Of a stretch of DNA of 64,000 nucleotides, positions 23,766 through 33,175 are shown piece by piece. The stretch's first letter is position 1. Every line of letters begins with the position of its first letter. A model generated the notes under the pieces. The model was not told where the DNA came from, did no database searches, and was given only the letters and a program-made list of their open reading frames with translations. The position numbers and the translations under genes are program-made. The DNA is taken from assembly GCA_027326105.1 (NCBI GenBank), contig DAHWFB010000030.1, positions 1 through 64,000 on the forward strand. The letters are read 5' to 3'. Source of the DNA: Acetobacteraceae bacterium. Its GTDB lineage: Bacteria; Pseudomonadota; Alphaproteobacteria; Acetobacterales; Acetobacteraceae.

Positions 23766-24368
23766 TCAGGCCGGGTCGCGCGGCACCGTGCGGGCGAGGC
23801 CGGGCCAGGCGCGGGCCTGCTCGAACCAGGAATCGAGCCGGGCGTGCCCGCCGCGCCAGGATTCGTTCGCGAAGCGGAAATCGAGATAGCCGAGCGCGCA
23901 GGCCACGCCGAGGGCGCCGATGTCGGGCGTGCTGGCGGGAAGATCGGCTTCGAGCGCGGCGAGCGCGCGGTGCACCGCGGCCTTCTGCCGCGCATCGAAG
24001 GCGCGCCGGCCTTCGTCCTGCGGCTTGCCCTGTTCCATCCGCCGCGCCACCGCGGCATCGAGGATGCCGTCGCCGAGCGCCTGCATCACCAGCGCCCGCC
24101 ATCGCGCCGGGCCGGGGGCGGGGAACAGCCGGGGCGCCTCGCCGAGCCCGTCGAGATATTCGCAGATCACCGGGCTGTCGTAGAGCGACCTGCCGTCGCT
24201 GGTGACCAGGCAGGGGACCTTGGAGAGCGGATTGTGGGCCAGAAGATCGGGCGGGGAGGCGTGCGGGTTGGTGGGAACCAGCTCGAACTCGCCCTCGAGC
24301 CCGCGGGTGATGGCGCAGGCCATCACCTTGCGGACGTAGGGGCTGGTGGGGGAATGGAACAGCTTCAT
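23766..24368 (-). CDS. Glutathione S-transferase family protein
   Basis: MKLFHSPTSPYVRKVMACAITRGLE...NPLSKVPCLVTSDGRSLYDSPVICEYLD. Confidence 0.93.
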   Translation of the reverse strand: MKLFHSPTSPYVRKVMACAITRGLEGEFELVPTNPHASPPDLLAHNPLSKVPCLVTSDGRSLYDSPVICEYLDGLGEAPRLFPAPGPARWRALVMQALGDGILDAAVARRMEQGKPQDEGRRAFDARQKAAVHRALAALEADLPASTPDIGALGVACALGYLDFRFANESWRGGHARLDSWFEQARAWPGLARTVPRDPA

Positions 24369-24372
24369 CGCT

Positions 24373-25113
24373 CTATCCTTTGAAGGCGTCCTTGGCCGCG
24401 CGCAGACGGGCGAAGCTCGCCGCGTCACGGGCGCGCAGGAACGGGTTGGCGGCGAATTCCTCGGCGAGGCGCACCGGCAGGCTGGGCAACCCGGCCGCCC
24501 GCAGGCGCGCGACCTCCTCCAGCCGGCGCGCGAGCGCCGCGTTCTCCGGCTCCACGGTCCGCGCGAAGCGCCCGTTGGCGGCGGTGTATTCGTGCCCGGC
24601 CGCCAGCAGCGTGCCCCCGGGCAGGGCGGAGAGCTTGGCGAGGGAGGCGAACATCTCCTCCGCGGTGCCTTCCAGCAGCCGCCCGCAGCCCAGGCTGAAC
24701 AGCGTGTCACCCGCCACCAGCAGCGGCCCCTCGCCGGAAAAATCGTCGAAGAAGAAAGCGATGTGGCCGCGCGTGTGACCCGGGGTGGCGAGCACGCGGG
24801 CCCGGCTCGCGCCCAGCGCCACCGCATCGCCCTCGGCCACCGCGCGGTCGAGCGGGGGCAGGCGGTGGCGATCGGCGCTCGCGCCGACGATGGCGGCACC
24901 GAAGCGCGCCTTCACCGCCTCGGCGCCGGCGACGTGGTCGGCGTGATGATGGGTGAGGAGGATGAGATCGAGCCGGCCGGGCCCGGCGGCGACCGCCTCG
25001 ATCACCGGCCCGGCGTCCGCCGGATCGACCACACCGACCGCGCCGGTCGCGGCATCGGTCAGCAGCCAGGCGTAATTGTCCGCGAACAGCGGGATGGGAT
25101 GGAGGCTCTTCAT
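24373..25113 (-). CDS. gloB: Hydroxyacylglutathione hydrolase (glyoxalase II)
   Basis: LLTHHHADHVAG, TPGHTRGHIAFFF, GDTLFSLGCGRLLEGTAEEM, AGHEYT. Confidence 0.96.
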   Translation of the reverse strand: MKSLHPIPLFADNYAWLLTDAATGAVGVVDPADAGPVIEAVAAGPGRLDLILLTHHHADHVAGAEAVKARFGAAIVGASADRHRLPPLDRAVAEGDAVALGASRARVLATPGHTRGHIAFFFDDFSGEGPLLVAGDTLFSLGCGRLLEGTAEEMFASLAKLSALPGGTLLAAGHEYTAANGRFARTVEPENAALARRLEEVARLRAAGLPSLPVRLAEEFAANPFLRARDAASFARLRAAKDAFKG

Positions 25114-25211
25114 GGCCCTCCCTCTATCACCGCCCGGGCGCGGGGTGAACCGGGGGCCGGGCATCGCGGTCGCCGGGGTGCGGCGGCGCGAAAAACCTGT
25201 ATTTTGTCGCG

Positions 25212-25922
25212 GTGGCGACCGACGTCTCCCAGGCTGCGGACTTCTACGCGACCGCCCCCGGCGCGGTGGCGGCGCGGCTCGTGCGCGAGCGGCTGGCGAG
25301 ACTGTGGCCCGATCTCGCCGGGCAGGCGGTGCTCGGCATCGGCTATCCCGCGCCCTATCTGCGGCTCTGGCGCGAGCAGGCGGCGCGCTGCGTCGCGCTG
25401 ACCCCGTCCCAGCTCGGGATCGCGCGCTGGCCGGCGGGTGCGGCCAACCTCTCCTGCACCGCGGACGAGGACGCGCTGCCCTTCCCCGACCTCGCCTTCG
25501 ACCGCATCCTCCTCGTCCACGGGCTGGAGGCGGCGGAGAACGCGCGGCGGATGCTGCGCGAGGTATGGCGCGTGCTGAAGGATGACGGGCGGGTGCTCGT
25601 CGTCGCGCCCAACCGGCGCGGCATGTGGGCGCATCTCGAACACACCCCGTTCGGCCACGGCCAGCCCTACTCGCCGGGGCAGATCGGGCGGCTGCTCGCC
25701 GATACCATGTTCCGGGTGGAGCGGCGCGACTCGGCGCTGTTCCTGCCGCCGACCCGCCGCCGGCTGGTGCTGCGCGGCGCCGCCCTGTGGGAGCGCGCTG
25801 GCCGGCGCGCGCTCCCGCAGCTCGCCGGCATCACGCTCACCGAGGCGGTGAAGGACGCCTATGCCGCGATCCCGTTCGCCCCGGCCCGCCAGCGCCGCCT
25901 CGTGCATGCCGAGGCGGCCTGA
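25212..25922 (+). CDS. SAM-dependent methyltransferase
   Basis: LPFPDLAFDRILLVHGLE...MLREVWRVLKDDGRVLVVAPNRRG. Confidence 0.9.
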   Translation: MATDVSQAADFYATAPGAVAARLVRERLARLWPDLAGQAVLGIGYPAPYLRLWREQAARCVALTPSQLGIARWPAGAANLSCTADEDALPFPDLAFDRILLVHGLEAAENARRMLREVWRVLKDDGRVLVVAPNRRGMWAHLEHTPFGHGQPYSPGQIGRLLADTMFRVERRDSALFLPPTRRRLVLRGAALWERAGRRALPQLAGITLTEAVKDAYAAIPFAPARQRRLVHAEAA

Positions 25923-26093
25923 GCGGGAGCCTTGCCCGATCGCGCCTGCCCGCACCGGCCTGACCGGCTCCCGGACCGGGAAGCCTCCTGGATCAGCAAG
26001 AAGGGCGCTCGGGGGGCTTCCGGTGGCGCTCTCCCTGGCCTATAGCCGCGTTGCCGCGCCCGCAAAGCGGGCTTCCTGATAGGGGATCGTCCA

Positions 26094-27086
26094 ATGATCG
26101 GTTTCGCTCTGTTCGGTGCCGGGCGCATCGGCAAACTGCACGCCGCCAATCTCGCCGCCTCGGGACGCTCGCGCCTCGTCGCCGTCTACGACGTCAACGC
26201 CGCCGCCGCCGGGAGCCTCGCCGCCCAGTACGGTGCCAGCGCGGTCGACAGCGTCGCCGCCGCGATGGGCGCGCCGGGGGTGGACGCGGTGATGATCTGC
26301 TCCTCCACCGCCACCCATGTCGATCTCATCACCGCCGGCGTGCGCGCCGGCAAGGCGGTGCTGTGCGAGAAGCCGGTCGATCTCTCGCTGGCCCGCGCCG
26401 ACGCCTGCCTGAAGGCGGTCGACGGCTCCGGCGTTCCCGTCATGATCGGCTTCAACCGCCGCTTCGACCCCACCCACAACGCGGTCTGGCGGGCGGTGCG
26501 GGCGGGCGAGATCGGACGCATCGAGATCGTCACCATCATCAGCCGCGACCCCTCGCCGCCGCCTCCCGAATATTTCGCGGGCTCCGGCGGGCTGTTCCGT
26601 GACCAGATGATCCACGATTTCGACCTCGCCCGCTGGCTGCTCGGCGAGGAGCCGGTCAAGGTCTCCGCCATGGCGGCCTCGCTGGTCGACCCGCGCATCG
26701 GCGCCGCCGGCGACGTCGATACCGCGCTGGTGACCATGCAGACCGCCACCGGCACGCTGGTCCACATCGACAATTCCCGCCGCGCCTCCTACGGCTACGA
26801 CCAGCGGGTGGAGGTGTTCGGCGAGCGCGGCCTGGTGCGCTCGAACAACCGCTCCGCGACCGCGACCGAGCATCTGAACGGCTCCGGCAGCCTCACCGAC
26901 CCCTGCCTCGACTTCTTCCTCGAGCGCTACGGCGACGCCTACCGGCTCGAACTCGCCCATTTCCTCGACACGGTGGAGAAGGGAACCGCGCCCTCGCCCT
27001 CGCTCTTCGACGGGCGGCAGGCGCTCGCGCTCGCCGATACCGCGCTCGCCGCGTTCAAGAGCGGGCGGGCCGAAACGGTGCTCTGA
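26094..27086 (+). CDS. iolG: Inositol 2-dehydrogenase / Gfo-Idh-MocA oxidoreductase
   Basis: GAGRIGKLHAANLA, CEKPVDLSLARADAC, GFNRRFDPTHNAV, QMIHDFDLARWLLG. Confidence 0.9.
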   Translation: MIGFALFGAGRIGKLHAANLAASGRSRLVAVYDVNAAAAGSLAAQYGASAVDSVAAAMGAPGVDAVMICSSTATHVDLITAGVRAGKAVLCEKPVDLSLARADACLKAVDGSGVPVMIGFNRRFDPTHNAVWRAVRAGEIGRIEIVTIISRDPSPPPPEYFAGSGGLFRDQMIHDFDLARWLLGEEPVKVSAMAASLVDPRIGAAGDVDTALVTMQTATGTLVHIDNSRRASYGYDQRVEVFGERGLVRSNNRSATATEHLNGSGSLTDPCLDFFLERYGDAYRLELAHFLDTVEKGTAPSPSLFDGRQALALADTALAAFKSGRAETVL

Positions 27087-27137
27087 ACCGCCGCTCCCGG
27101 CGCAGGCGGGGGCCCGCCGGCTACCGGCCCGCGCCAG

Positions 27138-28067
27138 CTACCCGCCGCGGTAGAAGAGCGTGACCGTGTGCGTGGCCTCGGCGAAGAACAGCCAGCGTTC
27201 GATGAGCAGCCCGGCGCCGGCCGCGAAAACCGCGAGCACGGCCGGCAGCGCCAGATCCAGGGCGAGCCCGGATGCGAGCAGCGCCAGTGGGGCGAAAAAG
27301 GCGAGGCCGATCGCCAGGCGGCGCAACCTGTCGGCGTGCTTGCGCGCGATGCGAAACCCCATCTCGCGCAGCAGGTAGTTCTCTTCCGTGTGCGGCGGGT
27401 CGAGCGGGCGGACCCTGCCCCAGCGGCCGAGGCCGGTCGCGCTCTCGATCGTGCTCGCCGGCACCGCGCGGTCGATCGCCCGCCAGTAGGAAAGCTTGAG
27501 CAGCGCCGCCGCCACCCCGCTCGCCAGCGCGAACCCCGCCGCCACCCGCCCGGCGCCCCACAGCCCGCCCAGGGCGGCGGCCAGCACCGCCCCGCTGAAC
27601 AGCGCGAGCAGGAGATAGAGCGGCACCACCCGCGGGTCGTTCCATTGGCGGATGGTGCGCAGGCTGGCGTAGATCTGGCCGGTGCAGAACACGGTTGCCA
27701 TCGCGGTCAGCGCGGTCAGCGCGCCGAAGGCGGCGGTGGCCGGCCGCGCCGGGCCGAAGGCCAGCCAGCAGAGGGCGAAGAGCCCCGCCGGCGGATAGCT
27801 GGCCAGCGCCGCCACCCCCTCACGCGACAGCCACGACGAGCGCCACTGCGAAACCGCCCGCCACGCCCGCTCGGGGTGGCCGAGGTGGAAGGTCGAGGAA
27901 AGGAGCCCGAAGGTGACCAGCGCCAGCCCCAGCGCCGCCGCCACGATGCCGAACCAGGCCGAAGCCGGCAGCATTCCGGCCGGGGCCAGGAGCCCGAGCC
28001 AGAACAGCAGCCCATAGCCCGCGCCCGAGGCGGTGGTGAACAGGATGACCGAGGCCGCGGGCTTCAT
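27138..28067 (-). CDS. DmsC/SoeC-type membrane anchor subunit
   Basis: Multi-TM; SSTFHLGHPERAWRAVSQWRSSWLSREG, FCTGQIYASLRTI; follows FeS and Mo subunits. Confidence 0.88.
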   Translation of the reverse strand: MKPAASVILFTTASGAGYGLLFWLGLLAPAGMLPASAWFGIVAAALGLALVTFGLLSSTFHLGHPERAWRAVSQWRSSWLSREGVAALASYPPAGLFALCWLAFGPARPATAAFGALTALTAMATVFCTGQIYASLRTIRQWNDPRVVPLYLLLALFSGAVLAAALGGLWGAGRVAAGFALASGVAAALLKLSYWRAIDRAVPASTIESATGLGRWGRVRPLDPPHTEENYLLREMGFRIARKHADRLRRLAIGLAFFAPLALLASGLALDLALPAVLAVFAAGAGLLIERWLFFAEATHTVTLFYRGG

Positions 28068-28801
28068 CGGCTCAGCACCCGGTCGGCCCAGGCGAGCAGC
28101 CGGCTCGCGATCGGCGCCTCGTTGGCTGCCCGCCTGGCCGGCGCGGGCGGGGTCGGGCGTTCGCGCGGCGGCAGATAGCGGTTCACCGGCTTGCACCCCT
28201 GCTCGGGCATCAGCGCATAGCCGCCGCGGGAGGCGACCAGGCGGGAGACATCGCTTTCGGGGTCGCCGAGATCGCCGAAATGGCGGGCGTGCGTCGGGCA
28301 GGTGGAGACGCAGGCCGGCACGCGCTCGGTCTCCGGCAGGGTTTCGTTGTAGATGCGGTCGATGCACAGGGTGCATTTCTTCATCACCCCGGCGTCCTCG
28401 TCGAACTCGCGGGCGCCGTAGGGGCAGGCCCAGGAGCAGAGCTTGCAGCCGATGCAGAGATCGGCATTCACCAGCACGATCCCGTCCTCCGCCCGCTTGA
28501 ACGAGGCCCCGGTGGGGCAGACGGTGACGCAGGGCGGATCCTCGCAATGCAGGCAGGAGCGCGGGAAATGCACCGTCCGCCCGTCCGCGCCCGCGCCCGC
28601 CTCGTAGGAATGGACGCGGTTGAACCACACCCCCTCCGGGTGCGCGCCATAGGGGTCGAAATCGGGCAGGGGCGCCATGTGGCCCGAGGTGTTCCACTCC
28701 TTGCAGTTCACCGCGCAGGCATGGCAGCCGACGCAGGTGTCGAGATCGATGACCAGGCCGAGCTTCTTGCCCCCCGGCGCGGGAGCGGGGATCGACGTCA
28801 T
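28064..28801 (-). CDS. 4Fe-4S ferredoxin subunit (SoeB/DmsB-like)
   Basis: DTCVGCHACAVNCKEWN, CLHCEDPPCVTVCPTGA, CIGCKLCSWACPYGAR, CTLCIDR. Confidence 0.92.
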   Translation of the reverse strand: MTSIPAPAPGGKKLGLVIDLDTCVGCHACAVNCKEWNTSGHMAPLPDFDPYGAHPEGVWFNRVHSYEAGAGADGRTVHFPRSCLHCEDPPCVTVCPTGASFKRAEDGIVLVNADLCIGCKLCSWACPYGAREFDEDAGVMKKCTLCIDRIYNETLPETERVPACVSTCPTHARHFGDLGDPESDVSRLVASRGGYALMPEQGCKPVNRYLPPRERPTPPAPARRAANEAPIASRLLAWADRVLSR

Positions 28802-31665
28802 GGGGCACCGCCGGCGTGATGGCGCAGGAGCGTGGGCGCCGGCGGCAGGCCGGGCGGGCGGGGCAACGGGGAGAGATGCGGCTCGGTGAGCGGAAGCTCC
28901 GCCGGGTCGCACTTCTCCACCCGCACCCGCAGATCGAACCAGGCGGCCTGGCCGGTCACCGGGTCGCTGTTGGAGCGCGCGGCCCCGCCCGCGGGGGTGA
29001 GGAAGGCGGAGATGACGTGGTTGAGCAGGAAGCCGCGCGCCGATTCGGGGGCGTCGCTGGCGAGGTTCCAGGCCCCTGCCCGCTTGCCGATGGCGTTCCA
29101 GGTCCAGACCGTCTCCTCGTTGACCCCCTCCATCAGCGCCAACTGGCAGCGCAGCGTGCCGGTGGGGCTGCTCACCCGCACCCAGTCCCCCTCGGCGAGG
29201 CCGAGGCGGGCGGCGAGGCCGCGGTTCATGTAGAGACGGTTCGCGGCCAGGATCTGGCGCAGCCAGGCGTTCTGCGAGCCCCAGGAGTGATACATCGGCA
29301 TCGGCCGCTGGGTGATGGCCGACAGAGGAAACTCCGCCGGGGAGATCTCGGCGGCGGCGAGCGGCGGGTGCCAGAAGGGCAGCGGGTCGCAGTAGCGCGC
29401 CACCCGCTCGCGCAGCCGCGCGGGCGGCCGGCGCGAGCCGTGGCCTTCGGCCGCGAGGCGGAACCGCTGCAACGGCTCGCAATAGAGTTGCAGCACGATG
29501 CGCTCCGGCCGGGCGATGAGGCCGAGCGCCGCCGCGGCCTCGAGATAGTCGCGGTTGGCGTATTTGAAATAGTGCTGCCCGGGCGGCAGTTCGTGGCGCC
29601 AGAAGCAGCCGTTCTCGACATAGCGCTTGATCTGGTCGGGATTGGGCTCGCCCTGGCCGATCTTTTCGCCGCCCGCCCCGCGCCAGCCGGCGAGCGGGCC
29701 GATGCCGGGGCGGCGCTGATGGTTGACGATATAGTCCGGATAGTCGCGGTAGCGGGCGGAGCCGTCGGGCCTGGTGAAGGCGGGCAGCTTCAGCCGCGCG
29801 CCGAGTTCGATCAGCACCTCCTGGAAGGGCCGCACGTTGCGATCGGGTGCCAGCACCGGCTGGCGGATGGCGTCCGCCGGGCCGTGGGCGCTGCCGATGG
29901 GACGATCGAGCAGCGAGATGGCGTCGTAGCGTTCGAGATAGGTGGTGTCGGGCAGAACGAGGTCGGCGTAGGGGACGGTTTCGGAGAAATAGGCGTCCGC
30001 GTAGATGACGTGGCGGATGCGGTATTCGCCGCTCGCGGGCTCCCGTGCGGTGAGGGAGGCGATGTTCTCGGCCGGGTTCATCGCCGAATTCCAGGCCATG
30101 TTGGCCATGTAGAGCAGCAGCGTGTCGATGGGGTAGGGATCGGCCGCGCCGGCGTTGGGCAGCGCCATGTGCATCAGCCCGTGCAGGGCGAGCGGCGCCT
30201 CCCAGGAGAAGCCCTTGTCGATGCGCAGCGCCTCGCCGGCGGCATCGACGAGGAGATCGTCCGGCCCCTGGGGATAGCCGAGCAGGGTCCCCGCGATCGG
30301 CTTGTTGGGGGCGGTTTCAGCACCGGCGGGGCCGGGGCCGGGCGGGATCGGGCGCGGGAACGGCGCCTTGTAGCGCCACGACCCCGGGCGATCGATGGCG
30401 CCGAGCAGCATCTGCAGCAGATGGAGGGCGCGGCAGGTATGGAACCCGTTGGCGTGGGCGGCGATGCCGCGCATCGCGTGCATCGAGACCGGCCGCCCCG
30501 GCATGCTCTCGTGCCGGCGGCCCTCCATGTCGGTCCAGGGATGGGGAAGCTCGAGCGGATGGTCGAAGGCGGCCTCGGCCAGTTCGGCGGCCAGGCGCCG
30601 GATGGTCTCGGGCGCGATGCCGCAGCGCGGCGCCACCGCCTCGGGGGCGTATTCGGGCGAGAGATAGCGTTCGGCGAGGAGATGAAAGACGGGGCGGGCA
30701 GAGCGGCCGTCCGGAAGCGTGAGTGTGCCGGCGAGCACCGGCGAGATGCCAGCCCGCCCGGCCGGCACCGGCCCCTCGGCGCGGTCCCAGGCGAGCGGCT
30801 GGCCGGCCTCGTCGCGCACGAAGAGGCCATGGTCGGCGGCACCCGGCGACTCGATCACCAGCCAGTGCGCGTTGGCGTGGGTGGCGAGGAATTCGAGGTC
30901 GATGCGGTCGGCGGCGAGCAGTTCGTGGATCAGGGAGAAGATGAACAGCCCGTCGGTGCCGGGGCGCAGCGAAATCCATTCGTCGGCGATGGCGCCGTAG
31001 CCGGTGCGCACCGGGTTGATGGCGATGATGCGCGCGCCGCGTTCGCGCAGCCGCGCGAGGCCGAGCTTGATCGGGTTCGAATCATGGTCCTCGGCCACCC
31101 CCCAGAGCAGGAACAGCCGGGCATGTTCCCAGTCCGGCTCGCCGAACTCCCAGAAGCTGCCGCCGACGCTGTAGAGCCCGGCGGCGGCCATGTTGACCGA
31201 GCAGAAGCCGCCGTGGGCGGCGAAATTGGGGGTGCCGAACTCGGCCGCCCACAAGCCGGTGAGCGACTGGCTCTGGTCGCGCCCGGTGAAGAAGGCGAGC
31301 TCGCGCGGGTTGCGCGCCCGCACCGCGCCGAGCCACTCGGCGGCGAGCGAGAGCGCCTCGTCCCAGGAGATTTCGCGGAACTCCCCCGCGCCGCGCTCGC
31401 CCACCCGGAGCAGCGGATTGCGCAGGCGGGCGGGCGAATACTGCGTCATGATCCCCGCCGAGCCCTTGCCGCAGAGCACGCCGCGGTTGATCGGGTGGTC
31501 GGGGTTGCCCTCGATGTAGCGGATGCGCCCGTCCTTGAGATGGACGCGGATGCCGCAGCGGCAGGCGCACATGTAGCAGGTGGTGGTGGCCACCCGGTCG
31601 CCGGTGGGCACCGAATAGGCGATGCCATCGTCGGGCGCGGCGCGAGCAAGCGAGGCTTCGGGCAT
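28798..31665 (-). CDS. Molybdopterin oxidoreductase catalytic subunit, SoeA-like sulfite dehydrogenase (cytoplasmic)
   Basis: TTCYMCACRCGIRVHLKDGRIRYIEGNPDHPINRGVLCGKG; no apparent Tat signal; gene order A-B-C. Confidence 0.8.
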   Translation of the reverse strand: MPEASLARAAPDDGIAYSVPTGDRVATTTCYMCACRCGIRVHLKDGRIRYIEGNPDHPINRGVLCGKGSAGIMTQYSPARLRNPLLRVGERGAGEFREISWDEALSLAAEWLGAVRARNPRELAFFTGRDQSQSLTGLWAAEFGTPNFAAHGGFCSVNMAAAGLYSVGGSFWEFGEPDWEHARLFLLWGVAEDHDSNPIKLGLARLRERGARIIAINPVRTGYGAIADEWISLRPGTDGLFIFSLIHELLAADRIDLEFLATHANAHWLVIESPGAADHGLFVRDEAGQPLAWDRAEGPVPAGRAGISPVLAGTLTLPDGRSARPVFHLLAERYLSPEYAPEAVAPRCGIAPETIRRLAAELAEAAFDHPLELPHPWTDMEGRRHESMPGRPVSMHAMRGIAAHANGFHTCRALHLLQMLLGAIDRPGSWRYKAPFPRPIPPGPGPAGAETAPNKPIAGTLLGYPQGPDDLLVDAAGEALRIDKGFSWEAPLALHGLMHMALPNAGAADPYPIDTLLLYMANMAWNSAMNPAENIASLTAREPASGEYRIRHVIYADAYFSETVPYADLVLPDTTYLERYDAISLLDRPIGSAHGPADAIRQPVLAPDRNVRPFQEVLIELGARLKLPAFTRPDGSARYRDYPDYIVNHQRRPGIGPLAGWRGAGGEKIGQGEPNPDQIKRYVENGCFWRHELPPGQHYFKYANRDYLEAAAALGLIARPERIVLQLYCEPLQRFRLAAEGHGSRRPPARLRERVARYCDPLPFWHPPLAAAEISPAEFPLSAITQRPMPMYHSWGSQNAWLRQILAANRLYMNRGLAARLGLAEGDWVRVSSPTGTLRCQLALMEGVNEETVWTWNAIGKRAGAWNLASDAPESARGFLLNHVISAFLTPAGGAARSNSDPVTGQAAWFDLRVRVEKCDPAELPLTEPHLSPLPRPPGLPPAPTLLRHHAGGAP

Positions 31666-31767
31666 GCGGATCCCCCCCAAGAGACCACGGCGGAGGAAAA
31701 CCTGCCGCGGCGCGGAGCATCAGGAGAAGGGAATCGCGATCAAAAATCCAACGAATTGATTTTATCT

Positions 31768-31792
31768 AATCGATCGCGTAAAGCGATTGATT
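31768..31792. promoter_or_regulatory. AT-rich dyad AATCGATCGC-GTAAA-GCGATTGATT in soeA upstream region
   Basis: 10-bp arms with one mismatch, in the most AT-rich intergenic stretch near this locus. Confidence 0.5.
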
Positions 31793-31848
31793 ATTTCCGC
31801 CATCGCGGCGCGGTGGGGGGTTCATTGCGATTTTCTATCCATGTGCCG

Positions 31849-32103
31849 TCAGCCCGGCGGGCCGGAAAAGGCGTTGAAGGCGATGAGGGTATAGGTGTCC
31901 CTGACGCCGGGCAGGGTCTGCACCCGCTCGGTGACGAAAAGACCGGTATCCGCCCCGGGTTCGAGGTAGAATTTGCCGAGCAGGTCGTACTGGCCGGAGG
32001 TGGAGTGGAGTTCGGAGAGCTCGGGGATGGTGTCCGCCGCGAGGCGGGCGACCCGGTAGGCCTGGCCCATTTCGCACTTGATCATCACGAAGATCGCCCG
32101 CAT
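31849..32103 (-). CDS. Stand-alone Lrp/AsnC ligand-binding (RAM) domain protein
   Basis: MRAIFVMIKCEMGQAYRVARLAADTIPELSELHSTSGQYDLLGKFYLEPG...; no HTH. Confidence 0.85.
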   Translation of the reverse strand: MRAIFVMIKCEMGQAYRVARLAADTIPELSELHSTSGQYDLLGKFYLEPGADTGLFVTERVQTLPGVRDTYTLIAFNAFSGPPG

Positions 32104-32223
32104 CCGCCGCTCCTTTGCCGCGCGGGAAGGCTAGTCCGCGGCCGGGGCAGCGTAAAGCTGCGCGATTTGACAGCGCTCCGCCCCCTCGCTACCCCCCGCG
32201 CCAGCACGAGGGGCAGGAATTTC

Positions 32224-33165
32224 ATGGCGATCGCATTCCTCTTTCCCGGTCAGGGCAGCCAGGCGGTGGGCATGGGGCGCGATCTCGCCGCCGCCTTCGC
32301 CGCCGCGCGCGACGTGTTCGAGGAGGTGGACGAGGTCCTCAAGCGCCGCCTCTCGCGGCTGATGTTCGAAGGCCCGGCCGAGGAGTTGACCCTGACCGAG
32401 AACGCCCAGCCGGCGCTGATGGCGGTCTCTCTCGCCGCCCTGCGGGTGCTGGAGAGCGAGGGCGGGTTTCTGCTCCGCGACCGGGTCGCGCTGGTCGCCG
32501 GCCACTCGCTCGGGGAGTATTCCGCGCTCGCCGCCGCCGGCGCCTTCCCTGTCGCCACCGCGGCCGATCTGCTGCGGGTGCGCGGGGCGGCGATGGCGCG
32601 AGCGGTGCCGGCGGGGGAAGGCGCGATGGCCGCCCTGCTCGGCGTCGAACTCGACCTGGCGCGGGAGATTTGCGCGGCCGCCGCCGAGGGCGAGGTGGTG
32701 GCCCCGGCCAACGACAACGGCGGCGGGCAGGTGGTGATTTCCGGCCATCGCGCGGCGGTGGAGCGGGCGATCGCGCAGGCCAAGGCGGCCGGCGTCAAGC
32801 GCGCCATGCTGCTGCCGGTCTCCGCCCCCTTCCATTGCGCGCTGATGGCCCCGGCGGCGGCGGTGATGGCCGAGGCCCTGGCGCGGGCGCCGATCGCGGC
32901 CCCGCTGGTGCCGGTGGTCGCCAACGTGACGGCGGCGAAAGCGGTGGCGCCGGAGCAGATCCGCACCCTGCTGGTCGAGCAGGTGACGGGGCTGGTGCGC
33001 TGGCGGGAGAGCCTGCTCGCCATGGCGGCGATGGGGGTCGATCGCTTCCTCGAACTCGGCGCCGGGAAGGTGCTGGCCGGCCTCGTCAAGCGCGTGCTGC
33101 CCGAGGCGGCGGCGCTTTCCGCGGGCACGCCGGCGGAGATCGAGGCGGCGCTCAAGGCGCTTTGA
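32224..33165 (+). CDS. fabD: Malonyl-CoA:ACP transacylase
   Basis: AFLFPGQGSQAVGMG, AGHSLGEYSALAAAGA. Confidence 0.96.
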   Translation: MAIAFLFPGQGSQAVGMGRDLAAAFAAARDVFEEVDEVLKRRLSRLMFEGPAEELTLTENAQPALMAVSLAALRVLESEGGFLLRDRVALVAGHSLGEYSALAAAGAFPVATAADLLRVRGAAMARAVPAGEGAMAALLGVELDLAREICAAAAEGEVVAPANDNGGGQVVISGHRAAVERAIAQAKAAGVKRAMLLPVSAPFHCALMAPAAAVMAEALARAPIAAPLVPVVANVTAAKAVAPEQIRTLLVEQVTGLVRWRESLLAMAAMGVDRFLELGAGKVLAGLVKRVLPEAAALSAGTPAEIEAALKAL

Positions 33166-33175
33166 AGGAGGAGCC

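Noticed and set aside
25940-26040. Possible terminator hairpin (ggaagcc...ggcttcc) between the methyltransferase and iolG
   Set aside because: Arms only about 7 bp with a long loop and no U-tract; such pairings are common at this GC content.
28816-32223. Very long plus-strand ORF (upstream part of the 1449-aa ORF) opposite the soe genes
   Set aside because: Low-complexity Gly/Ala/Arg-rich antisense shadow of real minus-strand genes in GC-rich DNA; only its last part (fabD, from 32224) is a gene.
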